Source of the DNA: an uncultured Planktomarina sp.
GTDB lineage: Bacteria > Pseudomonadota > Alphaproteobacteria > Rhodobacterales > Rhodobacteraceae
Length of the DNA: 64,000 bases
Reading direction: 5' to 3'
NCBI GenBank assembly: GCA_905182455.1
Contig: CAJJBJ010000010.1
Coordinates: 37,487-101,486 of the forward strand
Below the pieces are notes generated by a model that saw only the letters and a list, made by a program, of their open reading frames with translations, searched no databases and was not told where the DNA came from. Of this stretch, positions 45,259 through 54,722 are shown in pieces. The position numbers and the translations under genes were made by a program. The number at the start of each line of letters is the position of its first letter. Position 1 is the first letter of the stretch.

Positions 45259-47421
45259 ATGATCATTGCCGATGACCTAATCGGTCTGATCCGCGCTTAT
45301 AACCCGTCGACAAACGCCGAACTCATAACCAAAGCTTATAATTTCTGTCTTGCCATGCATGAGGGGCAGATGCGTCGTTCTGGCGAGCCCTATTACACGC
45401 ACCCTGTTGCTGTGGCGTGTTTGCTGGCCGATCAGCACCTGGATGATGCTTCCATCATCACAGCGCTTTTGCACGATACAATTGAAGACACGAAAGCTAA
45501 TTTTGCGGATGTGGAGCGGTTGTTCAGCCGTGAAATTGCTGAACTTGTGGATGGTGTGACGAAGATCACCAATCTTCAGCTATCTTCCAACGTTACGAAG
45601 CAGGCCGAAAACTTCCGTAAGCTGATCATGGCCACGTCGAAAGATATTCGGGTCACTTTGGTCAAATTGGCAGACCGCTTGCACAATATGCGCACAATCC
45701 GCTCGATGGCGCCGGAAAAGCAACAACAAAAAGCCCGTGAGACCATGGATATCTACGCGCCGCTTGCGGGCCGGATGGGGATGCATTGGCTGCGGGAAGA
45801 GCTTGAGGATTTGGCGTTCCAAGTCTTGAACCCTGAAGGGCGTCAGTCAATCATCCGCCGCTTTATTAAGTTGCAAAATGAAACTGGCGATGTGGTGGAG
45901 CAGATCAACGGCGATCTCCTGTACGAGATGGACCGCGCCGGAATTGCGGCTGAAATTCAAGGCCGGGCCAAAAAACCCTACTCGATTTGGCGTAAGATGC
46001 AGACCAAGGAGCTGTCCTTTTCGCGCCTGTCGGACATTTATGGATTTCGCTTGATCGTCGAAGATGAAGCTGATTGCTACCGTGTGTTGGGGGTGATCCA
46101 CCAACGCTGGCGTGCGGTTCCGGGGCGTTTCAAAGACTACATCAGCCAGCCCAAAACCAACGGGTATCGGAGTATTCACACCACCGTCTCTGGCCGAAAT
46201 GCGCGCCGCGTTGAGGTGCAAATACGGACCAAAGCTATGCATCAGGTGGCGGAAAAAGGGGCTGCGGCCACTTGGTCCTACCGTGACGGTGAGCGGGTTG
46301 AGAACCCATTTGCCCTTGATCCCTCAGCTTGGATTGCGTCTCTGACCGAGCGATTTGGCGCTGAGGGGGACGATGGAGAGTTTTTTGAGGCATTTAAACT
46401 GGAAATGTACACTGATCAGGTATTTTGCTTTACGCCAAAGGGTGAGGTGATCAAGCTGCCGCGCGGGGCCACGCCAATTGATTTTGCATACGCCATCCAC
46501 ACCCGTATTGGTTCGGCTTGTGTTTCGGCCAAGGTTGATGGCATTCGTGTGCCGCTTTGGACGCGCCTGCGTAATGGTCAATCTGTGCAAATCATCACAG
46601 CGGAAGGCCAAACCCCGCCCGCCAGCTGGATTGATATCGCAGCGACGGGCCGCGCCAAAACGGCGATTCGGCGTAGTCTGCGCGAAGTGGACCGCGAGAA
46701 GTTTATCAATCTGGGGCGTGAATTTGCCCGGGTTGCTTTTGAGAACGTGAATAAAAAGGCTACAGATAGGGCCTTGAGTACTGCGGCAAAACATTTTGGC
46801 TTGCCCGATGCGGACGAACTTTTGGCACGCCTCGGTAGTGCCGAGATCGCGGCACGTGAAGTGGTGGCTGAGCTTTATCCGAACCTAAAAGTGCGCTCCA
46901 CTGATGAAGTCGTTTCAGCCCTTGCTGTGATTGGTTTGGAGCCGGGACAAAATTTTACCCATGCCACCTGCTGCCACCCTTTGCCCGGTGAGCGCATTGT
47001 TGGTATTACATTCCGGGGGCGGGGGGTTGTGGTGCATACAATCGATTGCCTCAATATGCTGCTTTATGAAACCCAAATGGATCGCTGGTTGGATTTGGCC
47101 TGGCATGACGGACAGCATGCCGTGACCCATCCGGCGCGCATTGAAGTGACCATTCGGAACGGTGCTGGCGTGATGGGCCGTATCTGCACTTTGATCGGTG
47201 ATCAGAAGGCCAATATCTCAGATATGCATTTTATTGATCGTAAGCCGGATTATTTTAAACTGATCATCAATTTGGAATTGCGGGATGTGTCACAATTGCA
47301 CATGGTGCTAACGGCGTTAGAGGCAGAGAACGAAGTGGCAGAGGTGAGCCGGCATCAGGATCCCAAACTGGGTAAGAATCAGGGTGCGTTTGAGGGAGAG
47401 TGGGACAAAATTGGTGTTTAG
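45259..47421 (+). CDS. rsh: Bifunctional (p)ppGpp synthetase/hydrolase (Rsh)
   Basis: A 720-residue RelA/SpoT homologue, the single long alarmone enzyme typical of alphaproteobacteria. The HD hydrolase domain (about 25-190) keeps its His-Asp in ALLHDTIEDTKANF. The synthetase domain (about 220-350) has the RFKD motif (VPGRFKDYISQPKTNGYRS), which marks bifunctional enzymes rather than pure synthetases. A TGS domain (about 385-450, CFTPKGEVIKLPRGATPIDF) and a C-terminal ACT domain (about 630-705) follow. rpoZ-rsh-pdxJ-acpS-lepB-rnc-era-recO is the expected gene order. Confidence 0.95.
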   Translation: MIIADDLIGLIRAYNPSTNAELITKAYNFCLAMHEGQMRRSGEPYYTHPVAVACLLADQHLDDASIITALLHDTIEDTKANFADVERLFSREIAELVDGVTKITNLQLSSNVTKQAENFRKLIMATSKDIRVTLVKLADRLHNMRTIRSMAPEKQQQKARETMDIYAPLAGRMGMHWLREELEDLAFQVLNPEGRQSIIRRFIKLQNETGDVVEQINGDLLYEMDRAGIAAEIQGRAKKPYSIWRKMQTKELSFSRLSDIYGFRLIVEDEADCYRVLGVIHQRWRAVPGRFKDYISQPKTNGYRSIHTTVSGRNARRVEVQIRTKAMHQVAEKGAAATWSYRDGERVENPFALDPSAWIASLTERFGAEGDDGEFFEAFKLEMYTDQVFCFTPKGEVIKLPRGATPIDFAYAIHTRIGSACVSAKVDGIRVPLWTRLRNGQSVQIITAEGQTPPASWIDIAATGRAKTAIRRSLREVDREKFINLGREFARVAFENVNKKATDRALSTAAKHFGLPDADELLARLGSAEIAAREVVAELYPNLKVRSTDEVVSALAVIGLEPGQNFTHATCCHPLPGERIVGITFRGRGVVVHTIDCLNMLLYETQMDRWLDLAWHDGQHAVTHPARIEVTIRNGAGVMGRICTLIGDQKANISDMHFIDRKPDYFKLIINLELRDVSQLHMVLTALEAENEVAEVSRHQDPKLGKNQGAFEGEWDKIGV

Positions 47422-48064
47422 ACGTCGCGACAGACGTGGAGTAGGCAGAGCGCTTTGGGAAGGTATATATCCCAAGGGCGGGTGGAATCGTGCCTATATC
47501 TATGTCAAGCATCGCTTGCGCCGGCTGCCGGGCACTCCGGAACAAATTGCCCGTGGCATTGGCATCGGTGTTTTTACGGCATTCAGCCCGTTTTATGGCC
47601 TGCATTTTTTGGTTGCTGGACTGCTGGCGGTTTTGTTTAGAGCCAATGTATTGGCCTCACTGCTGGGAACATTCTTTGGCAACCCTCTGACGTATATTCC
47701 AATTGGGGCTGCGGCCTTGGGCACCGGTTACGCGATGCTGAGCCTACGGATGGACAGTGAATTGCATATAGGCTTTGGTCAGATGTTCATCCGCGCTTTG
47801 TCTGAACTTTGGTATAATTTCAGAGCAATGTTTACCGTAGCGCAGGCCGATTGGACCTATCTGATCGAGTTTTGGCACACAATATTTTTCCCATGGCTTG
47901 TGGGCGGTGTGCCGCCGGGCATAATCTCGGGGGTTGTGGCCTATTATATTTCCGTGCCAGCAATTCGTGTGTACAAAAATCGCAGAAAAGGCCTGTTGGC
48001 CACGAAATTGGCAGAGTTGCGCAAAAAAGGTTTGCTCAAACGCGATGAAGATTCTGGGCTCTGA
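47414..48064 (+). CDS. DUF2062 membrane protein
   Basis: A 216-residue protein with a basic N-terminus (VFRRRDRRGVGRALWEGIYP), RLPGTPEQIARGIGIGVFTA near residue 36, and FFGNPLTYIPIGAAALGTGY near 87. These are family hallmarks, together with three to four membrane helices. The function is unknown; the family is often near rsh or lipid genes. GTG at 47414, overlapping the rsh stop by eight bases, matches the usual start; the frame itself opens at 47384. Confidence 0.83.
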   Translation: MFRRRDRRGVGRALWEGIYPKGGWNRAYIYVKHRLRRLPGTPEQIARGIGIGVFTAFSPFYGLHFLVAGLLAVLFRANVLASLLGTFFGNPLTYIPIGAAALGTGYAMLSLRMDSELHIGFGQMFIRALSELWYNFRAMFTVAQADWTYLIEFWHTIFFPWLVGGVPPGIISGVVAYYISVPAIRVYKNRRKGLLATKLAELRKKGLLKRDEDSGL

Positions 48065-48087
48065 TCCTGTTGTAGAAAGAAATTTTG

Positions 48088-48831
48088 ATGGCAATGAAGC
48101 AACGTCTTGGCGTAAATATTGACCATGTGGCCACGTTGCGCAACGCGCGCGGTGGCGCCTATCCTGATCCGGTGCGGGCGGCTTTGATGGCTGAGGCTGC
48201 TGGCGCTGATGGCATTACAGCGCATTTGCGTGAAGATCGCCGCCATATCAGAGATGCGGATATTGAAGCTTTGATGGCAGAGTTGACCACGCCGTTGAAT
48301 TTCGAAATGGCCGCCACCTCAGAAATGCATGCTATTGCTCTGCGGTTGAAACCTCATGCGGTTTGTATCGTGCCAGAAAAACGCGAAGAATGCACCACCG
48401 AAGGTGGCCTTGAGGTTGCGGCGGACCAGAGCCGTTTGACTGATTTTATTGCACCACTTGCACAGGCCGGGTGCCGTGTGTCGCTGTTTGTTGCTGCCGA
48501 TGAGCGCCAGTTGGAAGCCTGCGCGCGGGTCGGGGCTGCGGTTGTGGAATTGCACACTGGCGCTTATAGCGATTTTCATGCCGAGGGACATACACAGGCC
48601 GCAACTGATGAACTGGCGCGGATCACTCGCTGTGCCGCTTTTGCCGATGATCTGGACCTTGAAGTGCATGCCGGCCATGGCCTGACCTTTGACAATGTGG
48701 CCCCAATCGCGGCTTTGCCGCAGGTGGCAGAGTTGAATATTGGGCATTTTTTGATTGGTGAAGCGGTGTTCATGGGCCTCGCATCTGCGATTGCAGAAAT
48801 GCGCCGCCTGATGGATGATGCCCGCGCATGA
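48088..48831 (+). CDS. pdxJ: Pyridoxine 5'-phosphate synthase
   Basis: PdxJ (247 residues) condenses 3-amino-2-oxopropyl phosphate with deoxyxylulose 5-phosphate to pyridoxine phosphate. It is a TIM barrel: [18 protein letters not shown] near residue 5, [17 protein letters not shown] near 44, [16 protein letters not shown] near 93 and [17 protein letters not shown] near 191 are the phosphate- and substrate-binding loops. ATG at 48088 with GAAAGAA upstream is used. It overlaps acpS by four bases. Confidence 0.95.
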   Translation: MAMKQRLGVNIDHVATLRNARGGAYPDPVRAALMAEAAGADGITAHLREDRRHIRDADIEALMAELTTPLNFEMAATSEMHAIALRLKPHAVCIVPEKREECTTEGGLEVAADQSRLTDFIAPLAQAGCRVSLFVAADERQLEACARVGAAVVELHTGAYSDFHAEGHTQAATDELARITRCAAFADDLDLEVHAGHGLTFDNVAPIAALPQVAELNIGHFLIGEAVFMGLASAIAEMRRLMDDARA

Positions 48832-49241
48832 TCCTTGGTATCGGAACAGATTTGGCGAATATCGAGCGCATTCAAGGCACGCTCGACCGCTTCGGGGATC
48901 GATTTAAAAACCGGGTTTTTACGGCGGTCGAACAAGCTAAGGCGGAGTCGCGTAACGATGTGGCTGGCACCTATGCCAAACGTTGGGCGGCCAAAGAGGC
49001 CTGCTCGAAAGCCTTGGGAACGGGTTTGGCCATGGGCATCAGCTGGAAAGATATGGCTGTCACCAATATGCGCACGGGCCAGCCGGTGATGGCGGTGACA
49101 GGCTGGGCGGCGGAGCGTTTGGCGCAGATGACACCCGAAGGACATACGGCAGTGATCCATTGCACTTTGACCGATGATCACCCTTGGGCACAGGCTTTTG
49201 TGGTGATCGAGGCTCGAGCGGTTGGGGCTGTGCCAACTTGA
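48828..49241 (+). CDS. acpS: Holo-[acyl-carrier-protein] synthase
   Basis: AcpS (137 residues) transfers phosphopantetheine from CoA to acyl carrier protein. The Mg-binding motif [15 protein letters not shown] opens the protein, and the second motif [19 protein letters not shown] lies near residue 47. The start is embedded in the pdxJ stop (ATGA). pdxJ-acpS-lepB is the common alphaproteobacterial order. Confidence 0.95.
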   Translation: MILGIGTDLANIERIQGTLDRFGDRFKNRVFTAVEQAKAESRNDVAGTYAKRWAAKEACSKALGTGLAMGISWKDMAVTNMRTGQPVMAVTGWAAERLAQMTPEGHTAVIHCTLTDDHPWAQAFVVIEARAVGAVPT

Positions 49242-49292
49242 CTCTGGACGGCAAGCCCCTCACATACCCCTAAACCAGCCTTTGAGGATATT

Positions 49293-50162
49293 ATGGACGA
49301 AATCGAAGAAAAGAGCTTTGTGGCAAGTGCCGTAGAAACCATTAAAACGATTGTCTATGCGCTGTTGATCGCGGGCGTGTTCCGCACCTTGTTTTTTCAA
49401 CCGTTTTGGATCCCTTCAGGTTCGATGAAAGACACGCTTTTGATCGGTGATTTTCTGTTCGTCAATAAGATGGCTTACGGCTATTCCTATGCCTCCTGCC
49501 CTAAGATTCAAATTCCTCGTTTTGGCGTGAATATTGATGCAGATGATTTCTGTGGCTTTTTGAAGGATCGCGAGATGCGGATCCTAGGTGGTGAGCCAAA
49601 ACGTGGCGATGTCGTGGTGTTTCGTCACCCAATCACTGGCTCCGACTACATCAAACGGCTGATCGGTTTGCCGGGTGATAAAATTCAGATGCAGGCTGGA
49701 GTTTTGCAAATCAATGGCACGGCGGTTGAAATTGAACCGACGATTGATTTCGGAGAGACCTATGAGCCGCAAGGCTCTCAACGCAATCGTCCAATCTGTG
49801 CCAATGGTGCGGTGGGTCTGGGTGCGAATTGCATCAAGAAAAAATACATTGAGACGCTGCCAAATGGCGTGTCGCATGGGATTTTGGATACGTTTGATCA
49901 AGACGCAATGCAACTGGGTGGTCGGATGAATGTGGACAGCACCAAAGTCTATTCAGTGCCTGAGGGGCATTTCTTCTTCATGGGCGATAATCGCGACAAC
50001 TCCTCTGACAGCCGTGTGCCTCAGACCATTGGCGGTGTGGGCTTCGTGCCGATGAAAGATATCGTTGGCCGTGCGGATCGTATTTTGTTTTCCTCCGCTG
50101 GCAGCTCAATTCTCGCTTTCTGGACGTGGCGCAGTGATCGTTATTTCAAGGCCGTTAACTAG
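49293..50162 (+). CDS. lepB: Signal peptidase I
   Basis: LepB (289 residues) cleaves signal peptides at the periplasmic face of the inner membrane. A single N-terminal anchor helix (about residues 10-32) precedes the catalytic serine in [20 protein letters not shown] (about residue 44). The catalytic lysine is in [14 protein letters not shown] (about 113), and [14 protein letters not shown] near 228 is box E. The insertion between boxes D and E contains cysteines ([16 protein letters not shown]), as in other alphaproteobacterial forms. Confidence 0.95.
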   Translation: MDEIEEKSFVASAVETIKTIVYALLIAGVFRTLFFQPFWIPSGSMKDTLLIGDFLFVNKMAYGYSYASCPKIQIPRFGVNIDADDFCGFLKDREMRILGGEPKRGDVVVFRHPITGSDYIKRLIGLPGDKIQMQAGVLQINGTAVEIEPTIDFGETYEPQGSQRNRPICANGAVGLGANCIKKKYIETLPNGVSHGILDTFDQDAMQLGGRMNVDSTKVYSVPEGHFFFMGDNRDNSSDSRVPQTIGGVGFVPMKDIVGRADRILFSSAGSSILAFWTWRSDRYFKAVN

Positions 50163-50188
50163 ATGGTGATTTTGATACAGTGCGCAGT

Positions 50189-50872
50189 ATGATCAAACTC
50201 TCCGCAGATTTACGCCAATTCTCGGCTGATATTGGGTACAAATTTAAAGACCCCGGTTTGCTGGTCACCGCTCTCACACATTCGAGCATGTCCTCCACCA
50301 CCCGTTCTGACAATGAAAGGTTGGAGTTTTTGGGTGATCGGGTGCTGGGTTTGGTGATGGCTGAGGCTTTGTTGGATCTAGACAACAAAGCCAGCGAGGG
50401 CCAATTGGCGCCGCGGTTCAATGCTTTGGTGCGCAAAGAGACCTGTGCCGATGTGGCGCGCTCAATTGGCGTGGGTGACATGCTCAAACTGGGCCGCTCG
50501 GAGATGATCAGTGGCGGCCGGCGCAAAGAAGCGTTGCTCGGCGATGCTATGGAAGCTTTGATTGCGGCAGTATATCGCGATGGTGGTTTCGCTGCGGCAC
50601 AAAGCTTGATACTGCGACTATGGAACACGCGGATCATATCGGTGAAAGCCGATGCGCGAGACCCTAAGACAGCCTTGCAAGAGTGGGCACAGGCCCGTAA
50701 AGGCACGCCGCCCAAATATGTTGAACTGTCCCGTTCTGGCCCGGATCACGCGCCACTGTTTGAGATCGAAGTACAATTGCATTCCGGTCAAGTGGCGCAA
50801 GCTAAGGCCGGATCAAAACGCCAGGCTGAACAGGCCGCGGCACAACTGATGTTGGAAAGGTTAGGGGCATGA
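50189..50872 (+). CDS. rnc: Ribonuclease III
   Basis: RNase III (227 residues) cuts double-stranded RNA in rRNA and mRNA maturation. The catalytic signature is [20 protein letters not shown] (about residue 40), and [20 protein letters not shown] near 110 supplies the second set of acids. The double-stranded-RNA-binding domain covers about 155-227 ([20 protein letters not shown]). ATG at 50189 gives the usual [11 protein letters not shown] start; GTG at 50180 is an alternative. era overlaps by four bases. Confidence 0.95.
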   Translation: MIKLSADLRQFSADIGYKFKDPGLLVTALTHSSMSSTTRSDNERLEFLGDRVLGLVMAEALLDLDNKASEGQLAPRFNALVRKETCADVARSIGVGDMLKLGRSEMISGGRRKEALLGDAMEALIAAVYRDGGFAAAQSLILRLWNTRIISVKADARDPKTALQEWAQARKGTPPKYVELSRSGPDHAPLFEIEVQLHSGQVAQAKAGSKRQAEQAAAQLMLERLGA

Positions 50873-51777
50873 GCACACGCGCCGGATTTGTGGCCCTGAT
50901 TGGGGAACCGAATGCAGGAAAATCAACCCTGCTCAATCGTATGGTCGGGGCTAAAGTCTCAATCGTCACCCATAAGGTGCAAACCACCCGCACACGTATT
51001 CGCGGCGTGGCCATCGAAGGCAACTCGCAGATCGTTTTTGTTGACACCCCCGGAATCTTCCGACCCAAACGCCGTTTGGATCGTGCTATGGTTAAATCAG
51101 CATGGGGTGGGGCTGCGGATGCGGATCTTACGGTCTTCCTGATCGAAGCTCACCGTGGAGTGACTGAGGGCGTAGACGGCATCATGGAAGCGCTGAAAGA
51201 CCTGCCCAAGGGCAAGGCCATCGCGCTGGCCATCAATAAAATTGACAAGGTGCATGCAGAAGAACTGTTGGCGCTGACCAAAGCAATGAATGAGGCGTTT
51301 CACTTCGTTGAGACCTTCTTGATCTCGGCAGAAAAAGGCCATGGGTGCGATGCACTCAAAACTTGGATTGCGGGTGAAATTCCTGAAGGGCCATGGCTCT
51401 ATCCTGAAGATCAAATTGCCGATTTACCCCTTCGCATGCTGGCGGCTGAAACCACACGCGAAAAGCTAACCCTGCGTTTGCACCAAGAATTGCCCTATCA
51501 GTTGACGGTGGAAACCGAAGCTTGGGAAGAGCGCAAAGATGGATCATGTAAAATCGATCAGCTGATTTATGTGATGCGTGATGGCCATAAGGGCATCGTT
51601 TTGGGCAAGGGCGGAGAGTCGATCAAAGCGGTCTCCACCCAAGCGCGTGCAGAATTGGAAGTGTTTTTGGGCCGGAAGGTGCATCTGTTCTTGCAAGTTA
51701 AAGTGCGGCCCAATTGGCTGGAAGAAAAAGAACGTTACATGGAAATGGGCCTCGACTTTCGTGATGGAAACGAATGA
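50869..51777 (+). CDS. era: GTPase Era
   Basis: Era (302 residues) binds the 3' end of 16S rRNA and helps mature the 30S subunit. G1 is [14 protein letters not shown] (about residue 12), G2 the TTRTRIRG loop, G3 [14 protein letters not shown] near 59 and G4 [10 protein letters not shown] near 122. The C-terminal KH domain has [17 protein letters not shown] near 238. It is translationally coupled with rnc upstream and the DUF1491 gene downstream. Confidence 0.96.
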   Translation: MSTRAGFVALIGEPNAGKSTLLNRMVGAKVSIVTHKVQTTRTRIRGVAIEGNSQIVFVDTPGIFRPKRRLDRAMVKSAWGGAADADLTVFLIEAHRGVTEGVDGIMEALKDLPKGKAIALAINKIDKVHAEELLALTKAMNEAFHFVETFLISAEKGHGCDALKTWIAGEIPEGPWLYPEDQIADLPLRMLAAETTREKLTLRLHQELPYQLTVETEAWEERKDGSCKIDQLIYVMRDGHKGIVLGKGGESIKAVSTQARAELEVFLGRKVHLFLQVKVRPNWLEEKERYMEMGLDFRDGNE

Positions 51778-52106
51778 TCCGGCTTACCAGTGATATTTGG
51801 GTCTCGGCCTATCTAACCCGCCTACGCCTTGTCAACATTCAAGCTTTCGTTGTAGCGCGCGGCGATGCAACTGCGGGCGCTGTACTGGTGAAGCTGAACA
51901 CTTTGGACGGTAAGGGAAGAGTGTTTCAGAGGTCGTTCGATATGACCACTGGTGCACGCAATTGGATTGAGCTGATCGCTGGAGATGAGCCGGAACTGGA
52001 TGCAGCCATCACCCGTCAACGCAGTTACGATCCCGATCTTTGGGTGATTGAAGTCGAAGATCGCGCCGGTCGGCACCTGCTGGGCGAGCCGGGATTGAGC
52101 GAGTAA
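51774..52106 (+). CDS. DUF1491 family protein
   Basis: A 110-residue soluble protein of the alphaproteobacterial DUF1491 family, recognised by SDIWVSAYLTRLRLVNIQAF near residue 6, VVARGDATAGAVLVKLNTLD near 26 and RQRSYDPDLWVIEVEDRAGR near 81. Function unknown. It sits between era and recO in the usual place and overlaps era by four bases. A 103-base gap before recO holds no gene. Confidence 0.88.
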   Translation: MIRLTSDIWVSAYLTRLRLVNIQAFVVARGDATAGAVLVKLNTLDGKGRVFQRSFDMTTGARNWIELIAGDEPELDAAITRQRSYDPDLWVIEVEDRAGRHLLGEPGLSE

Positions 52107-52209
52107 CCCCCGCTAGTTTTCTAATAGCTTAACATTGACTGACGGTCTGGATAGACTATCCAAAAGACATGCCTAGTGGCGTTCTTGGTTGAAAATCGGG
52201 GTCTAGATA

Positions 52210-52944
52210 GTGATCGAATGGCGTGATGAGGGGGTTTTGCTGGCGGTGCGAAAGCATGGTGAGAATGCTGTGATCATTGAAGTCTTCACGGAAAACCATG
52301 GTCGTCATTCTGGGGTTGTGCGCGGTGGTGCTGGGCGTAAGCAGACGCCAGTTCTGCAACCCGGTGGACAAATTGAGGTGGTTTGGAAGGCGCGCCTTGA
52401 AGAACATCTCGGTGCCTTTAGCGCTGAGCCATTGCGCAGCCGTGCGGCCCAAGTAATGGCGGATCCTCTGACGCTTGCGGGTTTGACCTCGACTGTGGGC
52501 CTTCTCAGTTTTTCATTGCCAGAACGTGAAACCCATCCTGCGCTTTATAAATCCTCCGTCAGCCTGCTAGATCTCATGTGCGTCACTGATGCTTGGCCCC
52601 TGGCGTATTTACATTGGGAAATTCAGCTGTTGGAGGTTTTGGGCTTTGGCTTGGATCTCACTTGCTGTGCAGTCTCGGGCACCACAGAGGACTTGGCCTA
52701 TGTTTCCCCAAAGTCTGGGCGCGCGGTGGCAGCGCACCATGCCGGACGTTGGAAAACTCAGCTGCTGCCCTTGGTGCCTTGTATGATCGGCGACAGTGTC
52801 GCCAGCAACGCCGAGATCGCAGAGGGCCTGCGCACCACAGGGCATTTTTTGGAAAAGTGGCTGGCCCCGTCATTGGGGGATCGTGCTTTACCCTTGGCGC
52901 GTCGTCGGCTGGTTGAGCGCATGTTCCGGATTTCTGCTGCTTAG
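52210..52944 (+). CDS. recO: DNA repair protein RecO
   Basis: RecO (244 residues) works with RecR to load RecA on gapped DNA coated with SSB. The N-terminal OB fold begins EWRDEGVLLAVRKHGENAVI and continues HSGVVRGGAGRKQTP near 37. The C-terminal helical part has LGFGLDLTCCAVSGTTEDLA near 145, with paired cysteines. GTG at 52210 is the start. Its stop overlaps the convergent LysE-family gene by four bases. Confidence 0.93.
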   Translation: MIEWRDEGVLLAVRKHGENAVIIEVFTENHGRHSGVVRGGAGRKQTPVLQPGGQIEVVWKARLEEHLGAFSAEPLRSRAAQVMADPLTLAGLTSTVGLLSFSLPERETHPALYKSSVSLLDLMCVTDAWPLAYLHWEIQLLEVLGFGLDLTCCAVSGTTEDLAYVSPKSGRAVAAHHAGRWKTQLLPLVPCMIGDSVASNAEIAEGLRTTGHFLEKWLAPSLGDRALPLARRRLVERMFRISAA

Positions 52945-53531
52945 AACGTGGCCCAAGTAGCTAGGGCGACAACCAGCAGCATGGATAGGGCCATGATGAT
53001 ATTGATCCCGCGTTGCAACTTTGCCGATAGATTGAGCCGCTTTAGGGATACTCCAAAATAAACCCATATTACGTGAATTGGAATCCAAATGATATTGAGG
53101 ATCACAAATTTGATGGTGACCTCGGTCCAATAGTCTTCAGGATAAAGTGGGAAGCCTGTGAGCAGGGCTGTGAGAACGGCATAGGCCTTGGGGTTGATTG
53201 GCTGCAACAATATGCCAGCCACGAGGCCTGGTGCACGGGCAGTCTGAATAAAGGAAACTTTTGATCCTGCCATTGCAATACTACATGCCAAATAAAATAA
53301 ATAACAAAATGATAGCAGCATCAATGTGAGACGTAGCCAAGGGTTGGCCAACACAACAGCCGATAGCCCTGCAGCGACAAACACGAACACAAGGGCCTGC
53401 CCGATGCAGAGCCCCGCAATATAACGCAACCCCGCTCGTGCTCCAAATCCCGCACCAACTCCCGCCGCTGACAGCACGCCAGGTCCAGGAGTGGACAACA
53501 TCAAGACAATCGCAAGCGCAAAGGTAATCAT
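52941..53531 (-). CDS. LysE-family exporter
   Basis: A 196-residue membrane protein of the LysE/RhtB superfamily with five to six helices. It starts MITFALAIVLMLSTPGPGVL, where the TPGP motif near residue 14 is the family signature, and GILLQPINPKAYAVLTALLT near 105 is the second conserved region. Such proteins export amino acids or homoserine lactones; the substrate here is open. It diverges from the quinone reductase gene. Confidence 0.86.
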   Translation of the reverse strand: MITFALAIVLMLSTPGPGVLSAAGVGAGFGARAGLRYIAGLCIGQALVFVFVAAGLSAVVLANPWLRLTLMLLSFCYLFYLACSIAMAGSKVSFIQTARAPGLVAGILLQPINPKAYAVLTALLTGFPLYPEDYWTEVTIKFVILNIIWIPIHVIWVYFGVSLKRLNLSAKLQRGINIIMALSMLLVVALATWATF

Positions 53532-53641
53532 AGGCTCTAACTATTGTTAAAATTTTGACGTGGCCAGAGATAACCGTAATAAGACGGAAAATTACTACCG
53601 CGGTGAGGTCCTGTCCCGGTGTCCCATTAAACATATTGTTA

Positions 53642-53669
53642 TTGTGAAACCTTCTCGATGCGCTAAAAT
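53642..53669 (+). promoter_or_regulatory. Candidate sigma-70 promoter of the quinone reductase gene
   Basis: TTGTGA and TAAAAT are separated by 16 bases, 25 bases before the start codon and just upstream of the GGGAGAG ribosome site. The -10 element matches five of six consensus bases. Confidence 0.4.
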
Positions 53670-53693
53670 AGTTTTTCAATTTGGGAGAGTTCG

Positions 53694-54668
53694 ATGAATA
53701 AGACTGTTGTGATCAAAGAATTTGGTGGTTCTGATAAGCTGAAAATAATAGACATGCCGGTAGGGGACCCAGCGGAAGGACAGGTGCGCATCGCTCATAA
53801 AGCATGCGGTTTAAATTTTATAGATGTTTACCAGCGTTCTGGACTTGCTCCGTTGAATTTACCGCAAGCTTTAGGCATGGAGGCAGCGGGCATCATTGAG
53901 GCTGTGGGCGAGGGTGTTACGCATCTTAAAGTTGGTGATCGCGCAGCTTATGCGTCGATGCCTCCGGGGTCATATTGTGAGCGGCGCGTCATGCCTGCTG
54001 CGCAGGTTTGTCCATTGCCTGACGGAATCAGTTTTGAGCAAGGGGCTGCAATGATGTTGCAGGGTATGACTGTGCAATATTTATTTCACCGAACGACGCC
54101 ATTGAAGGCTGGAGACACTGTCTTGTTTCATGCCGCCGCTGGTGGTGTGGGTTTGATAGCCTGCCAATGGGCTAGATCCGAAGGTATCACGCTGATAGGT
54201 ACGGCCGGCACAGATGAAAAATGTCAGCTCGCATTGAAATATGGCGCGACGCACTGCATAAATTATAACACTGAGAACTTTGAAGAAATGGTTCGTGAAT
54301 TGACTGGCGGACACGGTGTTGACGTGGTGATGGATTCTGTTGGGGCGTCCACTTTTGAAAGTTCACTTAATAGCCTCAAACCTCTAGGCATGATGATCAC
54401 ATTTGGCAATGCGTCAGGTCCGGTTCCGCCCTTTAACCTCGCACTACTTGGGCCAAAAGGATCTTTGAAAATTACCCGTCCGACATTGTTTACGCATATT
54501 GCTAGCCACGATGATTGTCAGGATATGGCGCGGCATTTGTTCTCCAAAGTGACTTCTGGAGAAGTTGAGATTGTTATTGGGCAAGAGTTTGCATTAGCTG
54601 ATGTTCAAAAGGCGCATGACGCGCTTGAAGGCCGCGCAACTACTGGGTCAACAATTCTGACTGTCTAG
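53694..54668 (+). CDS. qor: NADPH:quinone oxidoreductase (Qor-type)
   Basis: A 324-residue zinc-free member of the medium-chain dehydrogenase superfamily that reduces quinones or related enones with NADPH. The coenzyme motif is FHAAAGGVGLIACQWARSEG (about residue 145), and ACGLNFIDVYQRSGLAPL near 40 and LGMEAAGIIEAVGEGVTHL near 62 are typical. The zinc-site cysteines of alcohol dehydrogenases are missing. The codon and base use here looks somewhat more AT-rich than in neighbouring genes. Confidence 0.9.
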   Translation: MNKTVVIKEFGGSDKLKIIDMPVGDPAEGQVRIAHKACGLNFIDVYQRSGLAPLNLPQALGMEAAGIIEAVGEGVTHLKVGDRAAYASMPPGSYCERRVMPAAQVCPLPDGISFEQGAAMMLQGMTVQYLFHRTTPLKAGDTVLFHAAAGGVGLIACQWARSEGITLIGTAGTDEKCQLALKYGATHCINYNTENFEEMVRELTGGHGVDVVMDSVGASTFESSLNSLKPLGMMITFGNASGPVPPFNLALLGPKGSLKITRPTLFTHIASHDDCQDMARHLFSKVTSGEVEIVIGQEFALADVQKAHDALEGRATTGSTILTV

Positions 54669-54689
54669 GCGCCATTTAAATAATCAATG

Positions 54690-54716
54690 CGGGCGGGATT
54701 ATTCATATCTCGCCCA
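54690..54716. terminator. Possible bidirectional terminator between qor and acyl-CoA dehydrogenase
   Basis: GGGCGGGAT and ATCTCGCCC pair (one G-U) around a 7-base loop in the gap between two convergent genes. There is no strong T run, so the terminator call is tentative. Confidence 0.45.
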
Positions 54717-54722
54717 CATGGC